Origin: CADEDV01 sp048498035 | GTDB taxonomy: Bacteria; Bacteroidota; Bacteroidia; Chitinophagales; Chitinophagaceae | Assembly: GCA_048498035.1 (NCBI GenBank) | Contig: JBEHYT010000004.1 | Location: forward strand, 124,001 to 188,000 | Direction of reading: 5' to 3' | DNA: 64,000 nt | Part shown: positions 24,905 to 33,954 of the stretch, piece by piece | How positions within the stretch are numbered: position 1 is the stretch's first letter | Layout of the letters: each line of letters opens with the position of its first letter | The notes under the pieces: model-generated | Database searches by the model: none | Told to the model about the DNA's origin: nothing | Seen by the model: only the letters and a program-made list of their open reading frames with translations | Made by a program: the position numbers and the translations under genes

Positions 24905-26572
24905 ATGAATTGTCGTTTTCAAAAAATCATCACGCTCTGTATCGTTACCAGCTTTTCCATTGCAGCCTTTGCACAATACCCGGAAATTAAGCCGGATGTA
25001 AAGCGCAGCTCAGATTCGCTGATGGAAGCCGCACGGGCACATTCTGATTCCGCGTGGGCACTTGCACTCCCTATTATTAAAGCTGAAGCCGCTAAAGGAA
25101 AACCCTATATTCCCTGGGCTTCACGCTATGACGAATTACCACTTGCCGCCATCCCGGCATTTCCCGGCGCAGAAGGCGGCGGTAAATATAGTTTTGGCGG
25201 ACGCGGCGGGCGTGTCATCGTGGTGACTAACCTGAATGATGATGGCCCCGGAAGTTTTCGCTGGGCCTGTGAGCAGGGCGGTGCACGCATCGTAGTATTC
25301 AATGTGGCAGGAATTATCCATCTCAAAACACCACTGGATATCCGCGCTCCTTATATTACCATTGAAGGACAAACCGCTCCCGGCGATGGCGTTTGTATTG
25401 CCGGTGAAACCGTGTGGCTGAATACCCACGATGTGATCATCCGCTTTATGCGTTTCCGCAGAGGCGAAACCTGGGTGGGCCGTCGTGATGATGCTATTGG
25501 CGGTAACCCCGTTGGTAATATCATGATCGATCACGTGTCTGCCACCTGGGGACTGGATGAAAACATGAGTATGTACCGGCACATGTATAACGACAGCACC
25601 GGTAAGATTGAAGATAAATTTGGTACCGTTAACATTACCATACAGAATTCCATTTTTGGTGAAGCGCTTGATACCTGGAACCACGCTTTTGGAAGCACGC
25701 TGGGTGGAGAGAATTGTACGTTTGTACGGAATCTTTGGGCAAACAACTCCGGTCGTAATCCATCTGTAGGTTGGAATGGCATTTTCAATTTTGTCAACAA
25801 CGTTGTGTTCAACTGGGTACACCGCTCCATTGACGGAGGCGATTATCGCGCGCAGTTTAATATCATCAATAACTATTTCCAGCCGGGTCCGGCTACGCCG
25901 AAAAATAATGTGGGTCATCGTATCCTGAAACCTGAGAGCGGAAGAAGCAAACTCAAAGAAAAAGTTTACGGTCGCGCTTATGTAAATGGCAACGTGATGG
26001 AAGGATATCCCGAGATCACGAAAGACAACTGGAATGGAGGTGTGCAGGTAGAAGAGTTGCCCAACACCGGCGAATACACCAGCGAGATCCGGTGGAATGA
26101 GCCGCTGCCCATGACGCCCATAAAAATGCTTAGCGCCACGGCTGCACGTACCTACGTACTCAACAACGCAGGCGCTACACTTCCCGTTCGGGATGCGGTA
26201 GATAAGCGTATCACTGAGCAGGTACGAACCGGTAAGATTGTTTACTCAGATAATGTAAAACTGCCGGAAACACAATTCAAATACCGCAGGCTGCCGCCTG
26301 ATTCTTACAAAATAGGAATCATCACAGACCCATCCCAGGTGGGTGGTTACCCGGATTACAAAGGAACTCCTTACAAAGACAGCGATGGCGATGGAATGCC
26401 GGATGAATACGAACGTAAAAAAGGACTGAATCCAAACAACGCCGCGGATGCAAGCCAGTATTCAAAATCGAAAAGCGGATATACCAATATCGAAGAATAC
26501 CTGAATAGCATCGTTCCGCTGGCAAACGTTGAGCCCGCTGCCGGCGTTACCGTTGGAAAGCGCTGGTTTTAA
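24905..26572 (+). CDS. Secreted pectate lyase, PL1-like parallel beta-helix
   Basis: 555 residues with a signal peptide ending AAFAQ. AFPGAEGGGKYSFGGRGG followed by VTNLNDDGPGSFRWA is the standard opening of Bacteroidota PL1-type pectate lyases. The helix shows the stacked pattern IVFNVAGIIHL, ITIEGQTAPGDGVCI, VIIRFMRFRRGE, IDHVSATWGLDENMS and ITIQNSIFGEAL. Near the end, DSDGDGMPDEYERKKGLNP is a calcium-binding thrombospondin-3/EF-like repeat. It cleaves polygalacturonate by beta-elimination, giving the backbone cuts that the exo-glycosidases here need. First gene after the post-susD hairpin; its own terminator-like hairpin follows. Confidence 0.85.
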   Translation: MNCRFQKIITLCIVTSFSIAAFAQYPEIKPDVKRSSDSLMEAARAHSDSAWALALPIIKAEAAKGKPYIPWASRYDELPLAAIPAFPGAEGGGKYSFGGRGGRVIVVTNLNDDGPGSFRWACEQGGARIVVFNVAGIIHLKTPLDIRAPYITIEGQTAPGDGVCIAGETVWLNTHDVIIRFMRFRRGETWVGRRDDAIGGNPVGNIMIDHVSATWGLDENMSMYRHMYNDSTGKIEDKFGTVNITIQNSIFGEALDTWNHAFGSTLGGENCTFVRNLWANNSGRNPSVGWNGIFNFVNNVVFNWVHRSIDGGDYRAQFNIINNYFQPGPATPKNNVGHRILKPESGRSKLKEKVYGRAYVNGNVMEGYPEITKDNWNGGVQVEELPNTGEYTSEIRWNEPLPMTPIKMLSATAARTYVLNNAGATLPVRDAVDKRITEQVRTGKIVYSDNVKLPETQFKYRRLPPDSYKIGIITDPSQVGGYPDYKGTPYKDSDGDGMPDEYERKKGLNPNNAADASQYSKSKSGYTNIEEYLNSIVPLANVEPAAGVTVGKRWF

Positions 26573-26598
26573 TAAAAATTGATTAATTTCTTGTACCA

Positions 26599-26639
26599 AA
26601 ACGGTGTTCTTGTCCGTGCGCCGGATAAGAACACCGTTT
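26599..26639 (+). terminator. Long perfect hairpin between pectate lyase and the next gene
   Basis: Left arm AAACGGTGTTCTT (26599-26611) and right arm AAGAACACCGTTT (26627-26639) are exact complements. The stem extends inward through a G-T pair and TCCG/CGGA to a five-base loop (26617-26621), 18 pairs in all. TTT runs follow to 26643. It starts 27 bases after the lyase stop and ends 14 bases before the next ATG (26654), so it sits in the leader of that gene. Confidence 0.75.
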
Positions 26640-26653
26640 GTTTAACCAGATAT

Positions 26654-29600
26654 ATGAAGAAGCCGCTTTTACTCAGCTTGTCACTCGGTATTCTTACGGG
26701 ATTTTTTTCGACGCCTGGCCATGCCCAGAAGGCAAAGGTAGAAAGACCGATTCCGCCAATCGCTTATCAGAAAGGAAAACTGCAGTATCAGCCAGATTCT
26801 TTAGGCAACCGCATCCCTGATTTTTCATATGCTGGTTATAAGGCCGGTGAAAGTCCCATTCCAAATGGTGTGATCCGCGTTGTAGTGCCCCTAAAAGCCG
26901 GTGATGCTACAGCCCGCATCCAGGCTGCGCTTGACTATGCGGCGAAGTTGCCGCAGGATGAATCGGGCCTTCCTTCGGTAGTGTTGTTAGAGCCGGGAAC
27001 CTACGCCATCAGCGGGTCACTGCTGATCCGCTCATCAAATGTAATCCTGCGTGGTTCCGGCACCGCCGGCAATGGCACTATTATCCTCGGTGAAGGCAAA
27101 GACAGGTCCACGCTGATCCGTATCAATGGCACCAACGACCAAACAAACGGATCGCCGGTTGCAATTACCGATGCTTATGTGCCGGTGAATGCACAACAGT
27201 TTAACATCGCAAACAGTAAGGGGATTTCCGTTGGTTCCGAGATACTGGTAACACGTCCCTGTACACAGGAGTGGATCAACGCCCTTGGTACCGTAACCTT
27301 TGGTGGCGGTATCAGCGCGCTGGGCTGGAAGCCGGGCCAACGCGTGGTTCAATGGAGAAGAGTTGTTACTGCCGTGAACGGAAACACTATAACCATTGAT
27401 GCGCCCATTACAACGGCATTGGATACTACCTATGGCGGCGGCTATATTACTCCCTATAAATGGAATGGACGCATTTCCAACTGTGGTATAGAAAACCTAC
27501 AGTTGCAATCCACCTATAATGCCGCCAATGAAAAAGATGAAGATCACCGCTGGATGGCTATAACGATCGACAACGCCAATGATTGTTTTGTCCGCCGCGT
27601 TCGTTTTTCTCATTTTGCAGGAAGCGCAGTGGCTGTGTATGATAATGCCAGCCGCGTTACTGTTGAAGACTGTGTTTCCACACAACCGGTTTCTGAAATT
27701 GGCGGTGAACGTCGCAATACGTTTTACACTTCCGGCCAGCAGGTTTTATTTCAACGCTGTGTTGCCGATCACGGATTTCATGATTTTGCAACCGGCTTTT
27801 GCACACCCGGACCCACTGCATTTGTGCAATGCCAGTCTATTCAACCCTATTCATTTTCCGGTGGACTCGATAGCTGGTCGTCGGGCGTTTTGTTTGATGC
27901 CGTACTGGTAGATGGCAATGCCATTTCATTTCTAAATCGCGGCCAGGATGGGCAAGGCGCAGGCTGGAATATTGCCAACAGCTTGTTATGGAATTGTTCC
28001 GCAGCGCGGATCGACTGTTATGCGCCTCCCGGCGCGATGAATTGGGCACTGGGCTCCTGGAGCCAGTTTGCAGGAGATGGTTACTGGGGTGAATCTAACA
28101 ACAACATCGAACCGCGAAGTCTTTATTATACGCAATTGCGCGAGCGTATTGGGAAAACGGCAGACCAACGCACACAGGTAATGGAAATAGGAACGGAAGC
28201 CAGCAGCAGTCCAACCGTAGAAGCTGCGCAGGAACTGATCCGTGCTTCCGTAAAGCCTGCGCAAACACTGGTTGAATTTATACAGGAAACAACTGCTAAA
28301 AATCCGATCCCGGTTACTACAACAGGGATTAAAACAATAGATGAGATAGGCGTGCCTGCAGTATCGCCAAACAAAACAAAATTGAATCTTCACGTCAGCA
28401 ATGGCTGGCTGGTTGGTAACGATCATGTAATGGCCGGTGAGGTGGATGGCGTTCCCTGGTGGAACGGAAGTGCCCGTCCCTATGCAGCAAAAACGATGCA
28501 ACCTGCTATGACCCGCTTTGTTCCCGGGAGAATCGGTCGCGGGTTAACGGATGACCTGGATGAGTTGACCGATTCGATGGTAGCGACACATAAAGTGGCC
28601 ATGGAACAGAATTACGGGTTGTGGTATGAGCGTCGCCGCGACGATCATGAACGCATCCGCCGGATGGATGGTGATGTATGGACGCCGTTCTACGAATTAC
28701 CCTTTGCCCGTACGGGCATCAGTTCAGCCTGGGATGGTCTAAGCAAATACGATCTTACGACGTACAATTATTTTTATTGGAGCCGGCTGAAGCAATATGC
28801 AAATTTGGGTGAACAGAAAGGGCTGGTATTGATCAACCAGGATTATTTCCAGCACAACATCATTGAAGCCGGTGCGCATTATGTTGATTTTCCCTGGCGA
28901 ACAGCTAACAACATCAACAATGTTGGTTTCCCGGAGCCGGTTCCGTTTGCGGGCGATAAGCGCGTGTTTATGGCTGAGCAATTCTACGACACCACCCACC
29001 CGGTGCGTGCCGATCTGCACCGGAAATTTATCCGCCAATGTCTTTCAAATTTTTCCGACAATACAAATGTGATACAGTTCATTGGTGAAGAATTTACCGG
29101 GCCGCTTTATTTTGTACAGTTTTGGCTTAACACGATCCGGCAATGGAAGGAGGAGCACCCGGGTGGAGAATTGATTGGATTGAGTGTTACAAAGGATGTA
29201 CAGGATGCAATACTGAAAGATCCGCATTATGCTTCGCTTATCAATGTAATTGATATAAAATACTGGCATTACCAGGCAAACGGTGAAGCCTATGCACCGC
29301 AGGGCGGACAAAATCTTGCACCGCGTCAGCATGCACGGTTGTTGAAGCCAAAGGCTTCTTCGCCGGAGCAGGTGTATCGCGCGGTGGCTGAATACCGGCA
29401 GCATTTTCCTGGCAAAGCGGTGATGTATTCAGGCGATAGCGGCGACCGCAATGGCTGGGCTGTTTTGATGGCCGGTGGCTCTTTTGCGAATGTGGTTGTA
29501 AACGATCCCGCGTTTTGGACTGCGCTGGCGGGGATGCAACCGGTATATGCGAAAGACGGCCCCTGGAAATTACAAGGTGAGGATGGAGTTGTTATTTACA

Positions 29601-29782
29601 CACGTGATGGAAAGAACATCAGCACTTCGCTTCCAAATGTAAAATCCTCTTTTGTCGTTCACTGGATCAATACTTCTACCGGAACGGTGCAAACCGAGAA
29701 AAGAACTGTTAAAGGATCAACTGCTTTGGCGTTTACGATGCCTGGCGGTGGCAATTGGGCACTATGGCTCGAAAGAAAGTAA
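26654..29782 (+). CDS. Beta-helix plus TIM-barrel-like fusion protein (DUF6298/pectate-lyase-3-like)
   Basis: 1042 residues with a signal peptide (MKKPLLLSLSLGILTGFFSTPGHAQ). Residues about 60-480 form a right-handed beta-helix: ARIQAALDYAA opening, VVLLEPGTYAISGSLLIRSSNVILRG, then repeated strands (RVTVEDCVS, QVLFQRCVADHGFHD, AFVQCQSI). After a linker the C-terminal half (about 590-960) looks like a TIM barrel with HVSNGWLVGNDHVMAGEV, NVIQFIGEEFTGPLYF (acidic pair) and INVIDIKYWHYQ. The end (HWINTSTGTVQ...NWALWLERK) resembles the small C-terminal sandwich of the neighbouring GH140 protein. Probably two enzyme modules acting on pectin. I do not know a characterised activity for this fusion. 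ATG 26654 was chosen because it starts the signal peptide. Confidence 0.65.
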   Translation: MKKPLLLSLSLGILTGFFSTPGHAQKAKVERPIPPIAYQKGKLQYQPDSLGNRIPDFSYAGYKAGESPIPNGVIRVVVPLKAGDATARIQAALDYAAKLPQDESGLPSVVLLEPGTYAISGSLLIRSSNVILRGSGTAGNGTIILGEGKDRSTLIRINGTNDQTNGSPVAITDAYVPVNAQQFNIANSKGISVGSEILVTRPCTQEWINALGTVTFGGGISALGWKPGQRVVQWRRVVTAVNGNTITIDAPITTALDTTYGGGYITPYKWNGRISNCGIENLQLQSTYNAANEKDEDHRWMAITIDNANDCFVRRVRFSHFAGSAVAVYDNASRVTVEDCVSTQPVSEIGGERRNTFYTSGQQVLFQRCVADHGFHDFATGFCTPGPTAFVQCQSIQPYSFSGGLDSWSSGVLFDAVLVDGNAISFLNRGQDGQGAGWNIANSLLWNCSAARIDCYAPPGAMNWALGSWSQFAGDGYWGESNNNIEPRSLYYTQLRERIGKTADQRTQVMEIGTEASSSPTVEAAQELIRASVKPAQTLVEFIQETTAKNPIPVTTTGIKTIDEIGVPAVSPNKTKLNLHVSNGWLVGNDHVMAGEVDGVPWWNGSARPYAAKTMQPAMTRFVPGRIGRGLTDDLDELTDSMVATHKVAMEQNYGLWYERRRDDHERIRRMDGDVWTPFYELPFARTGISSAWDGLSKYDLTTYNYFYWSRLKQYANLGEQKGLVLINQDYFQHNIIEAGAHYVDFPWRTANNINNVGFPEPVPFAGDKRVFMAEQFYDTTHPVRADLHRKFIRQCLSNFSDNTNVIQFIGEEFTGPLYFVQFWLNTIRQWKEEHPGGELIGLSVTKDVQDAILKDPHYASLINVIDIKYWHYQANGEAYAPQGGQNLAPRQHARLLKPKASSPEQVYRAVAEYRQHFPGKAVMYSGDSGDRNGWAVLMAGGSFANVVVNDPAFWTALAGMQPVYAKDGPWKLQGEDGVVIYTRDGKNISTSLPNVKSSFVVHWINTSTGTVQTEKRTVKGSTALAFTMPGGGNWALWLERK

Positions 29783-29819
29783 ATGCAGCGTTGCAGTATA
29801 GCATATTAGTAAAAACAGA

Positions 29820-31214
29820 ATGAAAGATCGTTTTTTAAATAAAATATTGTTGGCGGCGGTTGTTCTTTTTACGACGAACGTGCAGGGGCAACTGCCGGCA
29901 CTTTCGATTGCGAAAGATCATCGTCACTTTTCTACAGCCAATGGCAAACCTTTTTTCTGGATGGGTGATACGGGATGGTTGCTTTTTGTAAAAACAACCC
30001 GTGAAGAAGCAACGCATTACCTGGATATTAGGCAGCAGCAGGGATTTAATATGATCCAGGTCATGGTGATACATGACGTAGATCATGCCGTTAATAAATA
30101 TGGGGATACTGCCATTTCGAATAGTGATGTGGCACAACCAATTACAACACCCGGCAACGATTTTCGTGATGCGAAGCAATACGATTTCTGGGATCATGCT
30201 GAGTTTATTGTACAGGAGGCGGCCAAACGGAATATTTACCTGGCGCTGGTGCCCGTGTGGGGCAGCAATATAAAAGGCGGGCATGTTTCCGAGAAGCAGG
30301 CAGAAGCCTATGCAAAATTTCTTGCTACGCGATTTAAAAAGTACAGCAATATTGTTTGGCTCAATGGTGGTGATATTCCCGGCAATGAACACGCGGAAGT
30401 ATGGAATACGATCGGCAATACGCTAAAGAAATATGATCCGCAACACCTCGTTTCTTTTCATCCGCGGGGACGAACCACATCTTCCCGCTGGTTCCACGAT
30501 CAGCACTGGCTTGATTTTAATATGTTTCAATCGGGTCACCGCAACTACGCGCAGGATACATCTGCAGGCGAAACACATTATGGGGAGGATAACTGGCGCT
30601 ATGTAGCCGAAGATCTTGCGTTGAAACCTGCAAAGCCCACGCTGGATGGAGAACCTTCCTATGAAGGAATTCCGCAGGGGCTTCATGATACCACGGAGCG
30701 TTATTGGTATGCGGCCGATATCCGACGCTACGCGTATTGGAATGTGCTGACAGGTGCGGCGGGATTTACCTATGGCAATAATGCGGTAATGCAATTTTTT
30801 CAGCCGGCAGACCATGGCATGAGTGCCTATGGTGCAAAAGAATTTTGGACCGAAGCGCTTTTTGATACGGCAGCTACGCAGATGCAATGTGTAAAGAAAT
30901 TAATGGAATTGCATTTGATGACGGGTTACAGGCCAGATACTGCGCTGGTGGTAAATAATGGCACACGGTATAACTATGTTGCCGCGGGCAGGGGCAAAGA
31001 TTTTGAACTTTTTTATACCTATAACGGCAGAAATTTCAATGTGCGCATGGGCAAGTTACCGGGCGCCCGGGTAAAAGCAAATTGGTATAATCCCGCTACG
31101 GGAGCCATAAAAGCAACTATGACTGTTGCCAATTATGGCACAAGATTTTTTGACCCACCGGGCTATTGCCAGGATGGAAACGACTGGATATTGATACTTG
31201 AAACAAAAAAATGA
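29820..31214 (+). CDS. GH140-like apiosidase family protein
   Basis: 464 residues with a signal peptide (LLAAVVLFTTNVQGQ). The opening HRHFSTANGKPFFWMGDTGW is the DUF4038 signature of GH140. Candidate catalytic residues are D185 (WLNGGDIPGNEH) and E278 (LDGEPSYEG). They fit the positions reported for the characterised RG-II apiosidase of Bacteroides thetaiotaomicron (about 187 and 284). A C-terminal Ig-like domain (WYNPATGAIKA...WILILETKK) completes the protein, with normal length. Activity would release D-apiose-linked side chains of rhamnogalacturonan II. DUF4038 also occurs in other activities, so apiose specificity is probable, not proven. Its stop overlaps the start of the next gene (ATGA). 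Confidence 0.82.
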   Translation: MKDRFLNKILLAAVVLFTTNVQGQLPALSIAKDHRHFSTANGKPFFWMGDTGWLLFVKTTREEATHYLDIRQQQGFNMIQVMVIHDVDHAVNKYGDTAISNSDVAQPITTPGNDFRDAKQYDFWDHAEFIVQEAAKRNIYLALVPVWGSNIKGGHVSEKQAEAYAKFLATRFKKYSNIVWLNGGDIPGNEHAEVWNTIGNTLKKYDPQHLVSFHPRGRTTSSRWFHDQHWLDFNMFQSGHRNYAQDTSAGETHYGEDNWRYVAEDLALKPAKPTLDGEPSYEGIPQGLHDTTERYWYAADIRRYAYWNVLTGAAGFTYGNNAVMQFFQPADHGMSAYGAKEFWTEALFDTAATQMQCVKKLMELHLMTGYRPDTALVVNNGTRYNYVAAGRGKDFELFYTYNGRNFNVRMGKLPGARVKANWYNPATGAIKATMTVANYGTRFFDPPGYCQDGNDWILILETKK

Positions 31215-32128
31215 AACGGATACTGTTTATAGCATCTTGTGTACTGTTGCTTGCGTCCTGCGGGAAGCAGGTGTATCTGTTTTCGTCCTTTCATGAGCCG
31301 GCCGACAGGGGCTTGCGGATGTTGTACAGCTATGACGGATTTCATTGGAGCGACCTGGATACAGTATTACTTGCGCCCAAGGTGGGTAACCAGCAGGTAA
31401 TGCGCGATCCTTCAATTGTGCGTGGGCCGGATGGGACTTTTCACCTTGTATGGACCAGCAGTTGGCGGGGCGACAAAGGTTTTGGTTATGCTTCATCAAA
31501 AGATTTAATTCACTGGAGTGCCGAACGGTTTATACCTGTAATGGAAAATGAACCGACAACGGTAAATGTGTGGGCGCCGGAACTTTTTTATGATGATGAA
31601 ACGAATGATTACATTATTGTATGGGCATCCTGTATTCCGGGCCGGTTTGCGCGGGGAATAGAAGAGGACAGCAATAATCACCGGTTGTATTATACTACCA
31701 CACGTGATTTCAACTGCTTCACGCCATCAAAGCTTTTCCTGGATCCCGGGTTCAGTGTAATAGATGCTGTGATTGTAAAAAGGGAAAAAGATGATTACGT
31801 ATTGGTGTTGAAAGACAACACACGAAACGAGCGGGATATAAAAGTTGCTTTTGGAAAACAACCAACGGGGCCATTTGGACCTGCGTCTACCGCGTTTACG
31901 GAATCGTTTACAGAGGGCCCGTCTGTATTGCATCTTGGTAAAGACTGGTATATCTTTTATGATTCCTATCGAAAAAAGACCTATGAAGTAATGCAAACAC
32001 GGGATTTCATTTCTTTCAGCAACGCTACAGGAAAATTTACGATACCAGTGGGGCATAAGCATGGCACCGTCTTCAAAGCTCCCGCTCATGTACTTCGAAA
32101 ACTAAAAAAACAGTATCAGAAAAAATGA
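31211..32128 (+). CDS. GH43-like five-bladed propeller glycosidase, lipoprotein
   Basis: 305 residues. The lipobox LASC gives a lipoprotein. A five-bladed propeller pattern is visible: VMRDPSIVRGPDGTFHLVWTSSW (base D66), WAPELFYDDETNDYIIVWAS, FSVIDAVIVKREKDDYVLVLKD (D185), FTEGPSVLHLGKDWYIFYD (acid E235). These three acids in this order fit GH43, which contains arabinofuranosidases and xylosidases. Shorter than many GH43 enzymes and without an accessory domain. ATGA overlaps at both ends tie it to GH140 upstream and the propeller gene downstream, so the three are translationally coupled. An arabinose or related pentose in pectin side chains is the likely target. Confidence 0.75.
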   Translation: MKRILFIASCVLLLASCGKQVYLFSSFHEPADRGLRMLYSYDGFHWSDLDTVLLAPKVGNQQVMRDPSIVRGPDGTFHLVWTSSWRGDKGFGYASSKDLIHWSAERFIPVMENEPTTVNVWAPELFYDDETNDYIIVWASCIPGRFARGIEEDSNNHRLYYTTTRDFNCFTPSKLFLDPGFSVIDAVIVKREKDDYVLVLKDNTRNERDIKVAFGKQPTGPFGPASTAFTESFTEGPSVLHLGKDWYIFYDSYRKKTYEVMQTRDFISFSNATGKFTIPVGHKHGTVFKAPAHVLRKLKKQYQKK

Positions 32129-33954
32129 GAGCATTTGGTTATACAACTATTCTGCTGGTATTGGCAACCGGGATACTGCGTGCGCAGGATACGATTCGCT
32201 ACACTGGGAGCACGTTGGTGAATGTTGACTATCATCACGGGCAATTGTCGCCGGCGGTGGGCGTACATAATATCCAGACGTATCGTGCTAATCGCGCCAG
32301 CGCTACCAATAACTGGACCTACAATCACGCGCCAATGCTGGCGTATTGGAAGGGGAAGTTTTACCTGGAGTATTTGAGTAACCCGGTAGGCGAGCATGTG
32401 CCCCCGGGGCAAACGCTGCTGCAATCGTCGGTAGATGGGTACCACTGGAGTGATCCGGTGGTGATCTTCCCGCCCTATAAAATTCCGGATGGCACAACGA
32501 AGGAAGGAAGGACGGAAGTTGCTCATAACCTGATGGCAGTAATGCACCAGCGTATTGGATTTTATACAGCTAAGAGTGGAAAATTATTTGCACTTGCATT
32601 TTATGGAATGGTGATGGGCCCGCATGATGATCCCAATGATGGCAATGGAATCGGTCGCGTGATACGCGAAGTCAAAGAAGACGGAACTTACGGACCTATC
32701 TATTTCCTGCGCTACAATCACGCTTTTAATGCGTCCAATACATCGTACCCATTTTACAAAAGATCAAAAGATAAGGATGTAGTAGCAGCTTGTGAAGAAA
32801 TCCTATCGAGCCCGCTCTTGATGCAACAGATGGTGGAAGAAAATGATAGAAACGATCCGTTAATTCCATTAAAAAAGGATTTTAAGGCTTTTAACTATTA
32901 CCGGCTTCCCAATGGTGAAATTGTTGGGCTTTGGAAATATGCGTTGACGAGCATCACAACGAATGGAGGAAAGACCTGGCAATACAATCCAACCCGCGCC
33001 CCGGGTTTTGTAAATGCCAATGCAAAGATATGGGGGCAACGGACCAGTGATGGTCGTTATGCCACGGTGTATAATCCGTCTGAGTTTCGCTGGCCGCTGG
33101 CTATCAGTACCAGCATGGACGGACTGCATTATACCAATTTGCTTCTTGTAAACGGTGAAATAAGTTCCCTTCGATACGGTGGAGCTTATAAAAGTTATGG
33201 ACCACAATACGTGCGGGGCATACAGGAGATGAACGGTACGCCGCCGGATGGCAATCTTTGGGTTACGTATAGTATGAACAAAGAAGATATCTGGATCAGT
33301 AAGATTCCAGTGCCGGTAACTGATACGGTGGCCGGTGATTGTAATGATGATTTTACTGCTATGAAAGCCAGCGAGCATTTGCTGGATCGCTGGAATATTT
33401 TTAGCCCGGTTTGGTGCAGGGTAGCTGCCGAATCAACACCTGGAGGAACAGCAGTTGCATTGCACGATAGCGATCCGTTTGACTATGCCAAAGCCGAGCG
33501 CATTTTTCCGGAAACGGATCATTTACAGATTGCGTTTAGCATCACCCCCGCACAAACCGATCATGGAGAACTGGAAGTGGAGATTGTGGATGGTAAGGGT
33601 ACGCCCTGTTTGCGACTGATGTTTGATTCTACCGGTTCCTTATCCACGAAAGCGGGTTATCGCAACCGTAAGCTTGCGGATTATAAAAAAGGTGAACCCG
33701 TGAATGTGCGAATAGATTTGAATGTCAAAACCCGGTTTTACACATGCGAAATCAATGGAAAGAAAAGTACGAATCTTTGTTTTGCGCCGGTTAGTACGGC
33801 TAATAGAATCGTTTTCAGAACCGGTGCAACAAGGCGGTTCCCGGATGCGGATACGCCAACGGACCAGGATTATGATCTTCCCGATCCCAGTCACCAGGAT
33901 GTGGAAGCTATTTATTATATCAACTATCTTAAAACAGGAGTATTTGTAAAATGA
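32125..33954 (+). CDS. Sialidase-like beta-propeller protein with C-terminal sandwich domain
   Basis: 609 residues with a signal peptide ending ILRAQ. Residues about 45-425 look like a propeller of the sialidase superfamily, with Asp-box-like repeats (SSVDGYHWSDP, TTNGGKTWQY, STSMDGLHYTN) and NHAPMLAYWKGKFYLEYL. Residues about 430-605 form a concanavalin-like sandwich (LQIAFSITPAQ, GELEVEIVDGKG, VNVRIDLNVKTRFYTCEING). No numbered family can be assigned with certainty. GH143, a propeller that removes the keto-deoxy acid Dha from RG-II, is a possible relative. That would fit the next gene, but this is inference. ATGA coupling on both sides. Confidence 0.6.
   Translation: MRAFGYTTILLVLATGILRAQDTIRYTGSTLVNVDYHHGQLSPAVGVHNIQTYRANRASATNNWTYNHAPMLAYWKGKFYLEYLSNPVGEHVPPGQTLLQSSVDGYHWSDPVVIFPPYKIPDGTTKEGRTEVAHNLMAVMHQRIGFYTAKSGKLFALAFYGMVMGPHDDPNDGNGIGRVIREVKEDGTYGPIYFLRYNHAFNASNTSYPFYKRSKDKDVVAACEEILSSPLLMQQMVEENDRNDPLIPLKKDFKAFNYYRLPNGEIVGLWKYALTSITTNGGKTWQYNPTRAPGFVNANAKIWGQRTSDGRYATVYNPSEFRWPLAISTSMDGLHYTNLLLVNGEISSLRYGGAYKSYGPQYVRGIQEMNGTPPDGNLWVTYSMNKEDIWISKIPVPVTDTVAGDCNDDFTAMKASEHLLDRWNIFSPVWCRVAAESTPGGTAVALHDSDPFDYAKAERIFPETDHLQIAFSITPAQTDHGELEVEIVDGKGTPCLRLMFDSTGSLSTKAGYRNRKLADYKKGEPVNVRIDLNVKTRFYTCEINGKKSTNLCFAPVSTANRIVFRTGATRRFPDADTPTDQDYDLPDPSHQDVEAIYYINYLKTGVFVK

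Noticed and set aside
25136..25918. Long open frame on the minus strand inside the pectate lyase gene.
   Set aside because: It is antisense to a complete enzyme gene with clear motifs, has no family pattern and reflects codon bias of the + strand gene. The same holds for other long antisense frames, such as 6541-7203, 17408-18028 and 56030-56917.
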